Below are positions 1 to 11,399 of a stretch of DNA of 64,000 bases, in pieces. The notes beneath the pieces are model-generated. The model saw nothing but the letters and a program-made list of their open reading frames with translations. It had not been told where the DNA came from and searched no databases. The stretch's first letter is position 1. The number at the start of each line of letters is the position of its first letter. The position numbers and the translations under genes are program-made. This DNA is from Macropodus opercularis (taxonomy: Eukaryota; Chordata; Actinopteri; Anabantiformes; Osphronemidae), in assembly GCA_030770545.1 (NCBI GenBank), contig CM061091.1, positions 8,550,501 through 8,614,500 on the forward strand, written 5' to 3'.

Positions 1-429
1 CAGTTCCTGTAATATTAATGAGACACTGGAGATTGCATGGTTTAATTTAAGATGCCCTTTTTACATGCCTGACTTACACACTGCCCTGAGTTTCATCCAA
101 ACAATGTGAAGGTTTCTAAGCATGTATCTGAAAAAATATGCTTTTTAGACTCAGGGGATTATAATCTTGGAAAATTATAATTTCCCACTAACTGTAATTC
201 AAGTAGCTGAGTAGTGATATGAACTGTATTATAGTGTGTATATGTTTATAAACCAATACTATCATATTGTATTAATTATGTATTCAATTATTAATTATTA
301 AAAGTAGACAAGTAGATTATAGCAAATAGACAATGTGTAAAAATGGCCCAAAGGTGCCCATTTTAACAAGCTTTCACCACTCATCAGTTTTGAAACTTTT
401 ATTAATTTTTTTGAAAACAATAATATAAA
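1..429. other. AT-rich unique sequence, no gene
   Basis: No open frame or repeat is recognised here. The block is very AT-rich, and around 268-300 it carries several overlapping TAAT/ATTA cores, the general binding core of homeodomain proteins. In DNA this AT-rich such cores also arise by chance, so no enhancer is claimed. The right edge runs into a decayed Tc1-like transposon. Confidence 0.5.
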
Positions 430-760
430 ATCCTAAACACAGCCCCAGTTTGAAAAAAGTTGGAAGTAGAGTAGCATTTATTTAAAATAGAGTTGGAGTC
501 CAAAGTAAGGATAGACAAAGGTTCATAAAAACTGTAAGGTTCAGTAAAATTCAAAAGACTTTAAATGTATATGCCCCTCCAGTCACAATATCATGACATG
601 ACTGTGAGAATCTATATAATCTATATCTATATATTTCAGCAAGACAAGGCTACACCGGCTATCAGTGATAAAGGCATGGCTTTGTAGTGGAACAGTCCAA
701 CTCTTTAAGTGGTTGGTCTTTAGTTCAGGCCTTTCACCTATTGGAAAATATACAATAGAA
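430..760 (+). mobile_element. Decayed Tc1-like DNA transposon
   Basis: At 634-645 the plus strand reads TTT CAG CAA GAC, giving FQQD. It is followed by a decayed stretch with a match to AWL and, near 730-745, a degraded version of the segment usually reading SPDLSPIEN. This order matches the second catalytic Asp region and the PDLxPIE region of Tc1/IS630 transposases. Stops and frameshifts break the frame. The part at about 430-500 resembles the left arm of the same kind of fish element, but that is from memory of the family and weaker. It lies immediately upstream of the L2 fragment, so the two may be nested. It is a dead relic. Confidence 0.6.
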
Positions 761-801
761 CAATATTCTATTGGGAGAGGTTACTCAGGAAGAACAACAT
801 C

Positions 802-1155
802 ACACAAAGACTGTTGGTGTCCTTTTACAGAGCTAGCATAGAAAGTATACTAACATACTGTATATGCATATGGTTCACCAGCAGCACAGCAGCTCAGAGG
901 AAAGCTCTCCAAGGGGTCATCAACACCGCACAGAAGATTGTTGGCTGCCCTCTCCCCACATTGGAAAACCTACACAGCTCCCGCTGCCTCAGGAAAGCAC
1001 AGGACATTGTGAAAGACACTTCTCACCCAGGCCACTCCCTGTTTGAACTGCTGCCCTCAGGCAGACGGTATAGACTATGCAAGACTAAGACTAACAGACT
1101 CAAGCACAGTTGTTATCCCACTTTAATATCCGCTCTGAATGCTGCTAAAAAATAA
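802..1155 (+). pseudogene. LINE reverse transcriptase, C-terminal fragment
   Basis: About 117 codons stay open to a TAA at 1153-1155. Family features are visible in order: the FYRASIESILTY segment at the start, a W in ICIWFTSSTAAQRKALQ, then the zinc-knuckle-like tail region with RCLRKAQDIVKD, SHPGHSLFELLPSGRRYR and NRLKHSCYPT. These match the conserved C-terminus of L2-clade ORF2 proteins downstream of the polymerase core. The polymerase catalytic motifs and the endonuclease are absent, so it cannot be active. No ATG starts the frame. The open frame suggests a fairly young fragment compared with the Tc1 relic beside it. Confidence 0.85.
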
Positions 1156-1342
1156 TGTAAAACTCAAGTCTGGACCAATGCAATGTACGATGTTTGTGTG
1201 GGTTTTTAGATGTTTTTTTACTCTTATTTATTGTTTTATTTATTTTTTTTACCTCGTATGAATGATGCACTGTATGGAAAGCACTTGTTAAATGACTGGA
1301 GAGCACTTTTTTAAATTTCACTGTACAAGTGACAGTGACAAT

Positions 1343-1366
1343 AAAGAATCTATCTATCTATCTATT
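1343..1366 (+). repeat. (TATC)n tail of the LINE
   Basis: Four or so TATC units directly follow the LINE 3' end at AATAAAGAATC. The position suggests it is the retrotransposition tail and not an independent microsatellite. Confidence 0.8.
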
Positions 1367-2309
1367 CCTCTTCCAAGACTCGAGTGCCTGTCTCCCTAGT
1401 GACCAGATATATACAGGTTGGTGACAAAAGAAGAGGAGACTACTATAGTATGGCCCTGAGCCAACTTTTTTTTTTTTATACAACTTGCTACCATCAACTT
1501 TTTAAAAGGAATTTTACCCTAAAACAATGAGTTGTTTGAATAAAATATGGGTGTATGATAATAACATTTACACAACATTCAAACTGTTTTGAAATTGTGG
1601 TTGTGCAAAAATTCCAAAGGGCGATAAAAATCCGCCCGTCAAAACATGTCACACATTGCTGCATACAGAAATGCAAGTAAAACATGTACAGTATGTCTCT
1701 AAAAACACTAGCCCCTTATGATTTCTGATACATAGTAACAATAAATGTCAGAGAAGCTTAACATGACACATGACTTGTGCAGCCTAACCCATAAGTGACA
1801 CAGCTGTCACATTTGTCTATAGATGTGTTCCACATGGTCCATTTGTTTGTTTTATGTCCAATATAACTTCCCTTTAAGTAGAAATGGGTCTGGGTTCTTG
1901 GGATATGGGTGTACTCTTGTCCTCTGTCTTGGTACGTCACTGATTATAAGGACCATGCAGAACTTGTGGGGAAAAATTATGAGGCAGGCACTTGGCAGTT
2001 CAACATCTTTGTGTGAAAGGTAGAGGTACTTACTCGCTCGACCCTGAATCCCCTGTAGAGAAAAAAATCATCACTGATGGATATAATTTTAGAGGAAAAA
2101 TGAGTCAAAGAGGCAGGGAGAGGATATAAAAGCAGATTATATTTAAGCAGTAATCAGGACAGTGAAGAGCTTGGGAGATTTTAATATGTTTAAATGTTCT
2201 TAATTGGGCTCAGAGTAGAGTGGGGCCCCCTGAAAGCATCCACCCAAAACACTGCTCTAAAGGTAAAAGCAGATTGCCTTTATTGAATTGTAATGAGAAG
2301 TGGGAAATT
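1367..2309. other. Unique sequence, no gene seen
   Basis: No repeat family or coding signal is recognised. The part from about 2110 to 2309 is less AT-biased, free of simple repeats, and has TTTAATATG and TTGAATTGTAATGAG type motifs. That look is common in vertebrate conserved non-coding DNA, but conservation is not visible here. Confidence 0.4.
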
Positions 2310-3290
2310 GGATGTTAATTCTGTCCCCGGAGTAAGTAAGCGCTCCCTCTGCTTAGTGCGAGGTGTAGCAGTATCGGGGTCATGCGATTGAAGTTGTGTT
2401 GCACCTCGTTCGGTTATTTAAGGTAAGTGGAGGGCGCTGTTAAAGCTTAATGGATTTTGTGCTTGGTGATATATGTGCCAAAGAATGCGTGCCAGCATTT
2501 GCGTGTGTGCTGGCACATGTTCACTCACATACACATTACCACCAAAGACACGCACACCGCTGTGTAACTCGCGATGTCTATAGACAGTGCGATCACATTT
2601 ACTGCTGACACTGTTGTCACCTTATTGAGGCCTTGTAGGAATTAGACCGCGGAAGATCGGCTCCAAGCACACTCCAAACACACTCTGAGCTGTGTTCTTC
2701 TGCAACTCCGGATATTATCAAGATTTCGCGCCGGGAAGGGAAATATTAGTGTGGCAAACATATCCGCCAATGCAAACTTACATGTAAAAAGGCGTAGCGA
2801 CGACAGCTCGAAAACAGCATTTCCATGCACTCTGTCCCTTTGAATTGTAAAATCAGCTTGGCAAAAGAAGCAGGACCATAAAATTCAGCTGTGGTTTTCT
2901 TTCAGCCAAAGCGCTTTTCTTTTGTAGGGGAGGAGGGGGGGGAGAAAAAAAAAAGGAGGGAGAAAAGCCTAGGTCTTAGCTGTGAGAGCAAGAGTGTGGG
3001 GAAAAGCATGGGTCCATCTGGCAGCGGGAGAGGCAGCTTTGTGGAGATCGGGTCCAAGACACACTGCTACAGAAGGGTCCTTCTCTGCGACACCTGCAGA
3101 ATACCTCAGAGCTCCGAATGCTCGCATGCTCGCATTGTTCTGCAAAATACGGGGTCTACGCAACCTGTAGTCGCCATGGCCTAAACTTACAAACGTGCGA
3201 TACGCAAACCGGGATTACGTATCCCTATAGCACCAAAACGATCAATGCGTGCACGTGTAGAGACTGGAGTCATAACAGCGCCCTGTCATC
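2310..3290. promoter_or_regulatory. CpG-rich patch, possible orphan CpG island
   Basis: CpG dinucleotides are clearly denser here than in the rest of the window, for example around 2330-2410, 2545-2590, 2645-2810 and 3040-3260 (runs such as CGCGCCGGG, TACGGGGTCTACGC and CGTGCGATACGC). Vertebrate DNA usually loses CpG by methylation and deamination, so retained CpG suggests an unmethylated promoter or regulatory island. Overlapping short open frames on both strands (for example 2891-3184 and 3118-3498) resemble no protein family. A donor-like AAGGTAAGT lies near 2420. It could be the promoter of a non-coding RNA or of an unrecognised first exon. Confidence 0.4.
2489..2516. repeat. Perfect 9-bp inverted repeat
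   Basis: GTGCCAGCA at 2489-2497 is repeated as its exact reverse complement TGCTGGCAC at 2508-2516, with a 10-base loop. TGCCA and TGGCA are also NFI-type half-sites, so this could be read as a hairpin or as a pair of protein half-sites. It lies inside the CpG-rich patch. Confidence 0.55.
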
Positions 3291-5924
3291 CTGTCAGCCG
3301 TTATTACCATGCATGAAAGTATTGATAGAGAGAAAGAAAACACAGCAATCAAACAAATGCGGATACAGTACGTGCAAGAAGAGGGAGCAGCAGATCTGCC
3401 AGAAGAGCAAGAGTGCATGTAAGAGAGAAAACTTAAGAAAGATACAAACTGAGAGATGTCTGTTTTATTTACCCTCACGCTTCAGTGCTCCTTGTTAAGA
3501 AGAGGGAGGACACGAGGGCCTTATCGCCCAATTTGCTGCTCGTCTATGTGTTTCTCAATTGATTTCTCTGACAAAGTCTGGAATCATTTTTCAACTCTCC
3601 TTCATCCCCTAGCTCCTCTCTTCCCTGCCTGTCTCTTTTTTTTATCAGCTTCTCTTCGTTCGTCTTTCTCTCATGTATCAGGGAGCTCGCTTCCCCCTCT
3701 GCTCCTGTAGATGCTTCGAAAAAAAAGGGCTCTCGAGTCCCGCCGCCTGTGTCTGCGATACTCTACGTCCTCGGCACACCAAGATGTCCGTAAGACAAGC
3801 ACCAAAAGTGACATAAAATAGCCATCAAACGCGTTGAATGTAGTCTATTTCACAGATGTTTTATGAAAATGAGAATTAGGACTTGCTTGAAGCACGCTGA
3901 TGACAAATCCTCTCAAAGCTTTAATTAGAAACGTTGTAAAAAAATAAATAAATAACTACAACAGCCCGTCTACCGGCATGTACAACTTTTAAAGTGTATT
4001 AAATGCTGCAATCATATTTAAAAATTTTATAATCTCTCTATATAATTAGGATTTTATGCGTAATTGAGTGTGCGAGTCACAGGTCAAGGTGAGTGTTAAT
4101 GCTCACCCAAAACCTCATCTGCAGCACAATGACAACGCTTACCACTGTTAGATTAATGAAAAGCGCTAAAAACGTGTGATTGTTATTATTAGGCCTAAGA
4201 TGTTCCCCTGCAAAAGCAGGACAACTGAAACTAAATCTCCTTACACTGTATGTTGGCTTCCTCTTAAGGGCTTTTTTCTCACATTCGCCCCACAGCTAAT
4301 GGCCCTAAGCATCCATTTTTACACAGCTACTGTATTGATCAAAACAGCTCTAAAAACATATGAAATAGAAAACCTTTGTAATGCCTTCTATAGATCAGAA
4401 ATAATGCCAAATCAGATAGTGAGAAGTCATAAATTCGGAGGCAGGCACAAGCACTTCTATTTAATTTCCTTACATGCATGCAACGTGTGTGTGTGTGTGT
4501 GCGCTTCCAGTCAGCTCTTAAGCTGTTTTTTTTTTTTAATTTTCAGTGATACAAGCTGCAGCAGTCTATACAGTATTGTGCAGAAGTACAATGCAATCAT
4601 TTTATGCTGACTAAACAACATAGCTTGCATTTGAGCAGCATTTTATCTTTAGGATGTTTCTTGGCTTCGTTCCGCCTCCAATGCCGCATCCATTCAGTTG
4701 TGAGGAACTGGGCCCTGACCTAGGACTCAACTTCAAATTCTACTCTGTCTAATAAATCTAGTTTTACTGTCATAAGGTTTCCATTGTGATCTAATTAAGC
4801 TCCGTCATGTTGCCACTGAGTTTGTGTTGCCTGTGTTTAGGTCAGTTTGAATTACATTAGGTCTGGTTGTGCCGTTCTGAAAGTATCTCTCTCTCTCTCT
4901 CTTAGTTTTTCTTTTGGGTATTGCCTAAATCCTTGAGCCCCTGAAGACGTAGCATTTCTGTCTTCTTTTTCTGCTCTGACTGGTGCAGTGTTAGCGATGT
5001 CATAACTGCATTTCTATCTCCTTTTAAAACATCATCTTGATTTTAAGGAAATTACTACAACAACTGATGCTTATATAAGTCTAAGATTTTGAAAACCACT
5101 GCACTATGGAGCCCTTTAGAGTTTTCCCTTTATATTTAATCAGTATTACAGTATTACAGGTGGGATTACACTGAAATGGTTTCTGTGCACTGTCAGAAGT
5201 TCTGAGGCTCTAAAGAGTTCTGCTGTGCTGATGTGGAGGAGGCGTAAAGCAGAACGATGGCTATCGGGTGATCACTTGACACGGGTTAAGTTGTTGGGCT
5301 GATACCATGAAGAGGCAAAGGGCCACTGCTAACAAGACCACTTACGGCGATGTCGGCTTTAAGTATTGGAAGCTATTAGAGGAACATTGTTAACACTGAC
5401 TCAAGTGTGAAATGACACGTGTGGAGAGATAACGAGAGGTAATATCACCATTATCGCATTGGTCATCTCAAGAACATGCTGATCTACAGAATTTTTGTTA
5501 ACGCAAAGTAGGAAACTCAGACTGCGGCTGACACTTGTTTTATTGCAACGTGAAGATGTCGCTTGCTAAGAAGCAGCAAAAAATATGTGAGAATCTGGGC
5601 CAGAACTCCTCACTAGCACCTGCGGCTTAGCAGTTAAGAGAACTCAAAGTCAAAGATGCATCACTTAGTGTCGGATGATGAGATTTAGGTTTGACATGTG
5701 ACACGTGTTCAAGTGTCAGATTACCATTGGCCCAAGTGCTACTCTACTGGCCTCTGTTGGGTTTCCACTGATACTAATGGTCCCCATTGATCTGAACACT
5801 GCTCCTCCAATAAACAGACTCCCTACACACCCCTTCCAAACAAACCTGCCTTCCCCCTCACATCATGCACCGTGAGATAAAGGCTCGCCAGACGTGAAAA
5901 GTTGCAGGCCAAAAGTTTGAGCTG
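3291..5924. other. Unique sequence with simple tracts, no gene
   Basis: No exon or known repeat is recognised. About 3580-3700 is pyrimidine-rich. About 3990-4110 is a TAAT-rich block (TATATAATTAGG, GCGTAATTGAG) that ends in AGGTCAAGGTGA, which looks like two adjacent nuclear-receptor half-sites. A short (GT)n lies at 4485-4501 and a (CT)n near 4885-4902. Around 5220-5290 and 5870-5900 some CpG is retained. Regulatory function is only a possibility. Confidence 0.4.
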
Positions 5925-6215
5925 AAGAAAGGAGAAGAAGAAAAGAGGAAAAATGGAAGAAGTTTAAGCTGTGGAGCCCTTCCCCTGAAGGCAAGCTGGC
6001 CTGCCATCTGTGCAGGCTCTCTAGCCATAGCCACCACCCCTGGAAGAGAGAGAGGAGAGAGGCAGCAGGCTAGAGGGAGCCAGGGAAAGAGGGAGGGAGA
6101 GCGGGAAGGATGGAGGAAAAGAGGGAGAGACAGACTGGGAACAAGAGAGACGAAGGAAGCGGGTGAGAAACTGAGGAAGGAATGGAAAATAAAAGGGCAA
6201 AGAAGAGCTTAATAA
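5925..6215 (+). repeat. Polypurine (GA-rich) tract
   Basis: Almost 300 bases are dominated by G and A on the plus strand, interrupted by a short mixed stretch near 5970-6040. The translations of this region are low-complexity and not meaningful. Long purine tracts of this kind can form triplex (H-) DNA, but here they may simply be microsatellite decay. Confidence 0.7.
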
Positions 6216-6229
6216 AGGTAGCATCATTC

Positions 6230-7050
6230 CTGCATGGTCTCCGTTGTGAACCTTTGAAACAACCGCCTAACCTTGACCACGTGTGAAGACGACATGACCT
6301 CTCCCTTTAGGGCGAGAAAAGAGAACCAACTGCGCTTTGAACATGAAAGGCAGCGCTTGACAAGCGGACACGAGCTTTGCTCGGCTGCCACTGACACTGA
6401 GTCCACTTTTTAACCAAAGAGGATCCTAGTTTTGTTAACGTTTTTTTTTTTTTTTTTTTTTGTCTCTTTCCTTTACTCCTCTTTCCTGGGAAAATCTGCC
6501 AGAGCTTATCCATCGAAGCCAACACATGAACTTTCAATCAGGGATTAGCCGGATTTTCCAATGTGGATCTTCTTTTGTGAATTTGGCCAGCACTGCCTGT
6601 GTCATTGGCAAAGGGAACGTAAATAGAATATGATCCCAGGGCCAAGGGATTGCCTTGCCTATTTCAAAGAAAGACTTCAAAAACAGGGCCCACTTAGCCT
6701 GCTTCATGAGTGTGATGTTTCTGTGGTTTTGAAGTGCATCCTTCACATCAGACCACCAAAACAGTCCAAATAGGCATAGAGGCATGCTGCTTGCATGCAC
6801 TTTGTCCACAGGGACAAAAGGATAGCCAAAAATGAACCTTGTTACTTAAAAAAGTAGGAAAAGTAACAAAAGCAACCGCTTACACCAGTGAATGGGTGAT
6901 GGCACAAATGCTCTTTGCTCTACTGGTGAGTATGACATTGCCTCTATGTGCTGCAACCCGCCCCTTGTATCTCCAAGTTCTCATCCTGCGCCGTCCTCTC
7001 TTCTGTCAACATTGTCCCCCGTGCTGACGTCCAGTCTTCGCAGATCTAGA
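6230..7050. other. Unique block, possible cis-regulatory DNA
   Basis: Apart from a T-run at 6440-6461, about 6530-6830 is repeat-free sequence of balanced composition. A 91-codon frame on the minus strand (6534-6809) looks like chance, because it matches nothing I know and has no splice signals at its edges. The repeat-free character resembles conserved non-coding blocks, but this cannot be tested from one sequence. Confidence 0.35.
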
Positions 7051-7658
7051 TGCTAATCCTAGCTTACCGTGCTGGCGGCTCCGATAAGAGAGGCCCCGCC
7101 ATACAACAGCAGTGTGTGTGACTCCCGTAGACTCCAGTGCTCTATCAGAACACTCCATGTGGCCACGGGCCACCGCCGAAGTTGGACCGCGGTCTATCTC
7201 AATGAGGGTTTATATGCAGGAACACACATGCACACGCATGCACACACACACTCATTGTACAGCCATGAAGAGCTATATAGAAACACATGCACACAAACAG
7301 AGGCACTGAGCCGCCCAGACATAAAGAAAAACACTCAGATACAACAGCTAGCCGAGAAGATTTAAACTTCCACATGGACAGAAGTTTTATCTTTAAAAGG
7401 AACAATAGGCAAATATGCCACCCAACTGAGCATTGTGTTTGTTCTTTAAATGTCAGAGTGAAAATCCCCCTACTTTGAAGAAGATAGGGCTTTAATCAGC
7501 CAGCTAACGCTGTTGCATCCGTCATTCTCTGCTTGGCTCAGCCATGGTAACAGACTTAACAAACACTGTATGTTTACTCAACAGCAAGTAAAAAGATTAT
7601 CTATAACTTCGCTCTGTCTTTGCTTCGCTCTTCCTCTCTGTCCGTCTGCCGGGGACAG

Positions 7659-7766
7659 TTGTTTTAATCTCGCCGTGCCTCCTGTTGTGCGGTCGTTCTC
7701 TTCCGGCTATCCACCTGATGAGGAGGACCTCGTCCTCTGCGCAGTGGGATACGCAGTAGCGCTCAG
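7659..7766 (+). other. Exon-like interval, 108 bp, unrecognised
   Basis: The interval is bounded by a pyrimidine-rich stretch ending in GGGGACAG (acceptor AG at 7657-7658) and by CTCAG followed by GTAAGT (donor at 7767), a full consensus donor. Its length is a multiple of three. One frame (from 7660) is open throughout and contains PPDEEDLVLCAVGYAVALR. The interval is CpG-rich compared with its flanks. I recognise no family and see no partner exon, so it may be a non-coding exon, a small coding exon or chance. It also contains a short self-complementary segment, GAGGACCTCGTCCTC, around 7720-7740. Confidence 0.2.
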
Positions 7767-7811
7767 GTAAGTGGGGAGGTTTGTCAGAGAACTGCCGAGA
7801 GTAAAACTCTA

Positions 7812-7833
7812 TAATCACAAGGGTTAGTGATTA
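7812..7833. repeat. Inverted repeat with two TAAT cores
   Basis: TAATCAC at 7812-7818 and GTGATTA at 7827-7833 are exact reverse complements around an 8-base centre. Each arm carries a TAAT/ATTA homeodomain-type core (TAATC resembles Bicoid/Otx/Pitx-type sites). It sits 45 bp downstream of the exon-like interval in non-repeat DNA. Confidence 0.45.
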
Positions 7834-8281
7834 CACATATGCACGTTCTGAGTCGCTAACGCTTTGAAATGTGACAGCCTTTCCCCGACTTCACTCTAAT
7901 CTTCCCTTTTTAAAAGCAGAAGGGAAAAAGCAGATGAGCAATCATATCGCGAGGTCACACAAACAGAAGAAAAAGCCCGTCTCCAGATGAACAGCTTGCA
8001 GAGTGACTGACAGCAAGCACAGGGTTAACAATCCTCACATGGCTCAGGGGCACGGCACAGCAGCGCTCCATCTTCCCCCCTTTACCTATTCCTGTCCCGC
8101 TTTCTTCTTTTTAATGTCTTTTTTTCAGGGTGGAGATCCTTGTCAAATAAACAAACTCTTCTATTGTCTGTGTGTAAGAGTTTTGCTTGTTTCCCAGATT
8201 CTCCACGGTGGTGTAGCAGAGTTGTGTTTGCTTTGTGTTTTGTTTCTGTGCCACCTTTATAGCTATTAAGAATCTGTTAGA

Positions 8282-8282
8282 C

Positions 8283-8313
<31 letters not shown>

Positions 8314-8314
8314 G
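8282..8314 (+). repeat. (GT)n followed by an 18-base G run
   Basis: A short (GT)n at 8282-8296 runs into 18 consecutive G at 8297-8314. A G run of this length can form a G-quadruplex and is prone to replication slippage and sequencing error, so its exact length is uncertain. Confidence 0.85.
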
Positions 8315-8319
8315 TGTCA

Positions 8320-9875
8320 AAGTGTGAAATGTGAAAGAACCTTCTTCTTTGCCCACCTATCTCACTAGATGAGAACCACTTCCCCAGGGAAAATCTAAAA
8401 CCTCCAGCACATTGTGACAAGGGGTGGGGTGGAGGATTAGGTGCCACGGCTGAAAACCACACTAAATTGAGCCCTCAATGTTTATTTTTACACTTTGCAT
8501 TGTAAATTAAAAAAAGAAGAAAAAGATGTGTGGAAAAAAATGTGAGAAAAAAAAAATAAGTCGGATGGAATTTGAGGTATTGTCGCAGCTACATCTTTTT
8601 TTTTTCTTATTTGTTTCCCTGCAAATGAGATTGTTCTCCTTGACTAAGAAAGCAAATGTTACAGCCCAGAGCACACAGGAAGACGATGCATGAGAAATCT
8701 GTGCAATGTGTGTACGAGTATGTGTATGTGTGTGTCAGTGCGTGGGTGTGTGTGTAATGGAAATGCTCAAATGCACTTGATCTTTTATTTGGTAGTGCTT
8801 TTCTTCAAGTGGTGCTCACAAGCTATTATAAGGCACTATAAGCACTTTCTAAATGGATTATGAGCAAATTGTATTCATGATCATCTGTATATAATATAAA
8901 TTGCTTTACATGCTGAACAATAAAGAACTTTTTTTAGAGCCGATAAGGTTGCAGATAATCTACCACGCTACATGTGATAATGATTTAAAACACACACATT
9001 TCAGTTTTAGATTTAATCAGTTTAATTATGTGATGTTCACATTGTTTGCTTTGAAATTAAATCTTTGCATTTCAAACTAAAAAACTTTCAATTATGTAGT
9101 TGCAAAAAACATTTTTCTAAACACACACATTAATATATATATATATATATATGTACACGCATACATGCACACACACAGCAGCTGTACCATGAATTTGACT
9201 TTTTCAGGTAACACTTTCTCAGACCCTTGCAGCAACCTTTTCAGGAAGCCATTAGAAACACTCTAGTAGCACTAGACCACCCAAAATAGTGAACATATAG
9301 CAATAAAACCACATTTACACTTCACATGAAGACTAAAACAGTGTAACTTTTAGAATCATCGCAAAGCTGCTGTGATACATTGCATTAAATGAGTGTATGT
9401 ACAAAATATATTCATTGACTTTTTCTTCCCACTGTACAAAAGTTGCAGTGTTACGGATATAAGCAAATGTTTTTACAACAAGGTTGTTAAATGTGCTTTG
9501 TAACAAGGTTCAAAAATGTATCCTGCTCATATGTAATAATAACATTACATTTAGATCACATTTACATCAGACTGATGTTGTCGAAACACTCAACACATTC
9601 ACTTGACTTGTTGTTTTAAGTTAAAGTATGGAAGGTCTATGGGAAATCACCAAAGGCAGCACATTTTATTTTGTGGCTGTATTAACATTGACTCTTTGGA
9701 TTTAAAGAATGTGTTGTGTGAAGCAATACATGGACACATGGATGTTCATTTCAGCCCTTTAAGCAATGGCTGAAGGGAAATACTGAAGTCCAGGAAAACC
9801 AAACACATGATGCTCTGATTAAATACACATTCTCAGCTAATATGTACATGCCTAGCATCAGAAATCTCTATTACG
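8320..9875. other. AT-rich unique sequence, possible decayed repeat
   Basis: No gene is seen. A (TA)n microsatellite lies at about 9133-9152. The stretch around 8790-8880 (CTATTATAAGGCACTATAAGC, ATAAGCACTTTCTAAATGG) and GGTAACACTTTC near 9205-9220 resemble pieces of a teleost DNA transposon I know only vaguely, so no element is called. The rest is AT-rich and featureless. Confidence 0.35.
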
Positions 9876-9912
9876 TCTCTCTCTCTCTCTCTCTCGCTCC
9901 CTCTCACTCTCT
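9876..9912 (+). repeat. (CT)n microsatellite
   Basis: About ten uninterrupted CT units at 9876-9895, followed by degenerate CT-rich sequence. Confidence 0.85.
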
Positions 9913-10312
9913 AAATCAGTTTTGTGTATGTAGGCATATTTGCATACATGGTGTGATCTCAATGCCAGCGCTCAAGTACATATCAGATTTTTTCCCCATT
10001 TGAAAATTGCCAACAACCAGTTAAATATAGTAGATCCACCAAAGAGTTGATTAAGCAATTTATACGTACAAAAGGCAGCCTATCTCTCATACTTAAGATA
10101 TGGGCCAAGATGTCCCCATTTTTCTTTTCTGTAGACACTAACATGTTATGAGTCTTCTGGAAATATGATCCTGCTTTTAATATATTTTGCCATATTACTC
10201 TTAAATTATTCCACATATCTCTAAATGGTGAGAAAATAAGTGGCATTATTATCTTTTCATTGTGGGTGATGAATCTGTGCCACAGGCCTTAGAACTGTAC
10301 GTTTAGATTTTC

Positions 10313-10415
10313 ACTTGTGTGTGTGTGTGTGCAGCTGTGATTCTAGGCCAATGTGTGATTCCATATGTGAATTCTTTAAAAGTATCCGTGTGTGTGTCTT
10401 TGTGTGTGTATTGGT
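10313..10415 (+). repeat. Two short (GT)n runs
   Basis: GT repeats at 10313-10331 and again around 10389-10410, separated by unique sequence. The open frames on both strands here are artefacts of the dinucleotide repeats. Confidence 0.75.
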
Positions 10416-11399
10416 GAAGGGAGGGAGGGAGGCACAATCGTCTCCCCTCTCGGTCTCTCCACAGTTATTTGTATCAGTGCTGCGCATCACTACCTTAAAG
10501 TCTCCATTAATCAATCTCCCCTCCTTTTTATTGTATCACCATGCACTGTGCGGAGATTGCTAAATAAAAAGACATTTCTGTATGGGGAAGAAGGGGGGAG
10601 AGAAATACTGCAACTGTATTCATTGGACCTTAAAATGTTTTGATGGCTTCTGGGAGCCACATTATATTTACATAGGAATGTGTCATTAACGTCAATGGTG
10701 CAGCAGAAACTATTAAACTAATACAATGCTAAAGCCAACAACCTTGAGAATTTGATTAAAGGCCTTTGTTGAGTTTTAAAAACGCTCCATTCTCCGGTTA
10801 AAACAAAAGACTGATGGATTCGGCTGCGGTTATAATTCAGCTGTCAACTTCTATTGAGGCTTCTGACTGTCGCAGCCAGACAACATTTACATACTTTATA
10901 TATAGACCAAAACAAGGGGTCTGTACGGCTGCAGTCATAATAGAAGGTTCTGGCAACACACACACACACACGCACGTAACCACACACAGCCACTGTTTGT
11001 CCTTCATTTCAAATTAGCCCTCTGTAATTTTGAAAGGAGCTGCAGGCATTGTTTGCTTGGCAAAGTGTTGCTGTTTTACTGCATCTTTAATTCTGCTTTA
11101 ATTGTAATAGTGCCGCTGCCCCCGTCCTCCTTAACCCCACCCTCCCCCACCCCCCTCCCCACAAGTGCTCTTTAGGTCTAATCTTGGGCTTCATGTTATG
11201 TTTCTGTAGATATTAGTCTGATCGTGACCTTCTAGGCCTGTTTGTTTGCTTACATGTGGAGTGTGTGTGAGACCAAACACAGCATCTTAAGGGACTCTTC
11301 TACTCAGCTATGAATTTGTTTTCTTCTCACCCATCCAGTGAGTGTTATGGTCGACTCTCTACAGTAATTTGCTCTTATAGTAATAGGATGATAATGTAT

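Larger units (their letters stand above)
790..1366 (+). mobile_element. 5'-truncated L2-like LINE, 3' end
   Basis: This segment holds the C-terminal end of a LINE reverse-transcriptase polyprotein (802-1155), a short 3' untranslated region, and a simple-repeat tail. The untranslated region ends with the phrase GTGACAATAAAGAATC followed by (TATC)n. L2-type LINEs of teleosts (for example Maui of pufferfish) end in short microsatellite tails of this kind instead of poly(A). Severe 5' truncation is typical of LINE insertions. I see no clear target-site duplication. The exact clade (L2 versus a close relative) is a family-level judgement. Confidence 0.8.

Noticed and set aside
3118..3498. Cys-rich frame in and after the CpG-rich patch as a secreted or zinc-binding protein
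   Set aside because: Cys spacing fits no known motif, the frame overlaps other open frames on both strands, and it is likely a composition effect.
8780..9230. Possible decayed DNA transposon with GGTAACACTTT end
   Set aside because: Only vague phrase similarity. No terminal repeats, target duplication or coding remnant could be defined.
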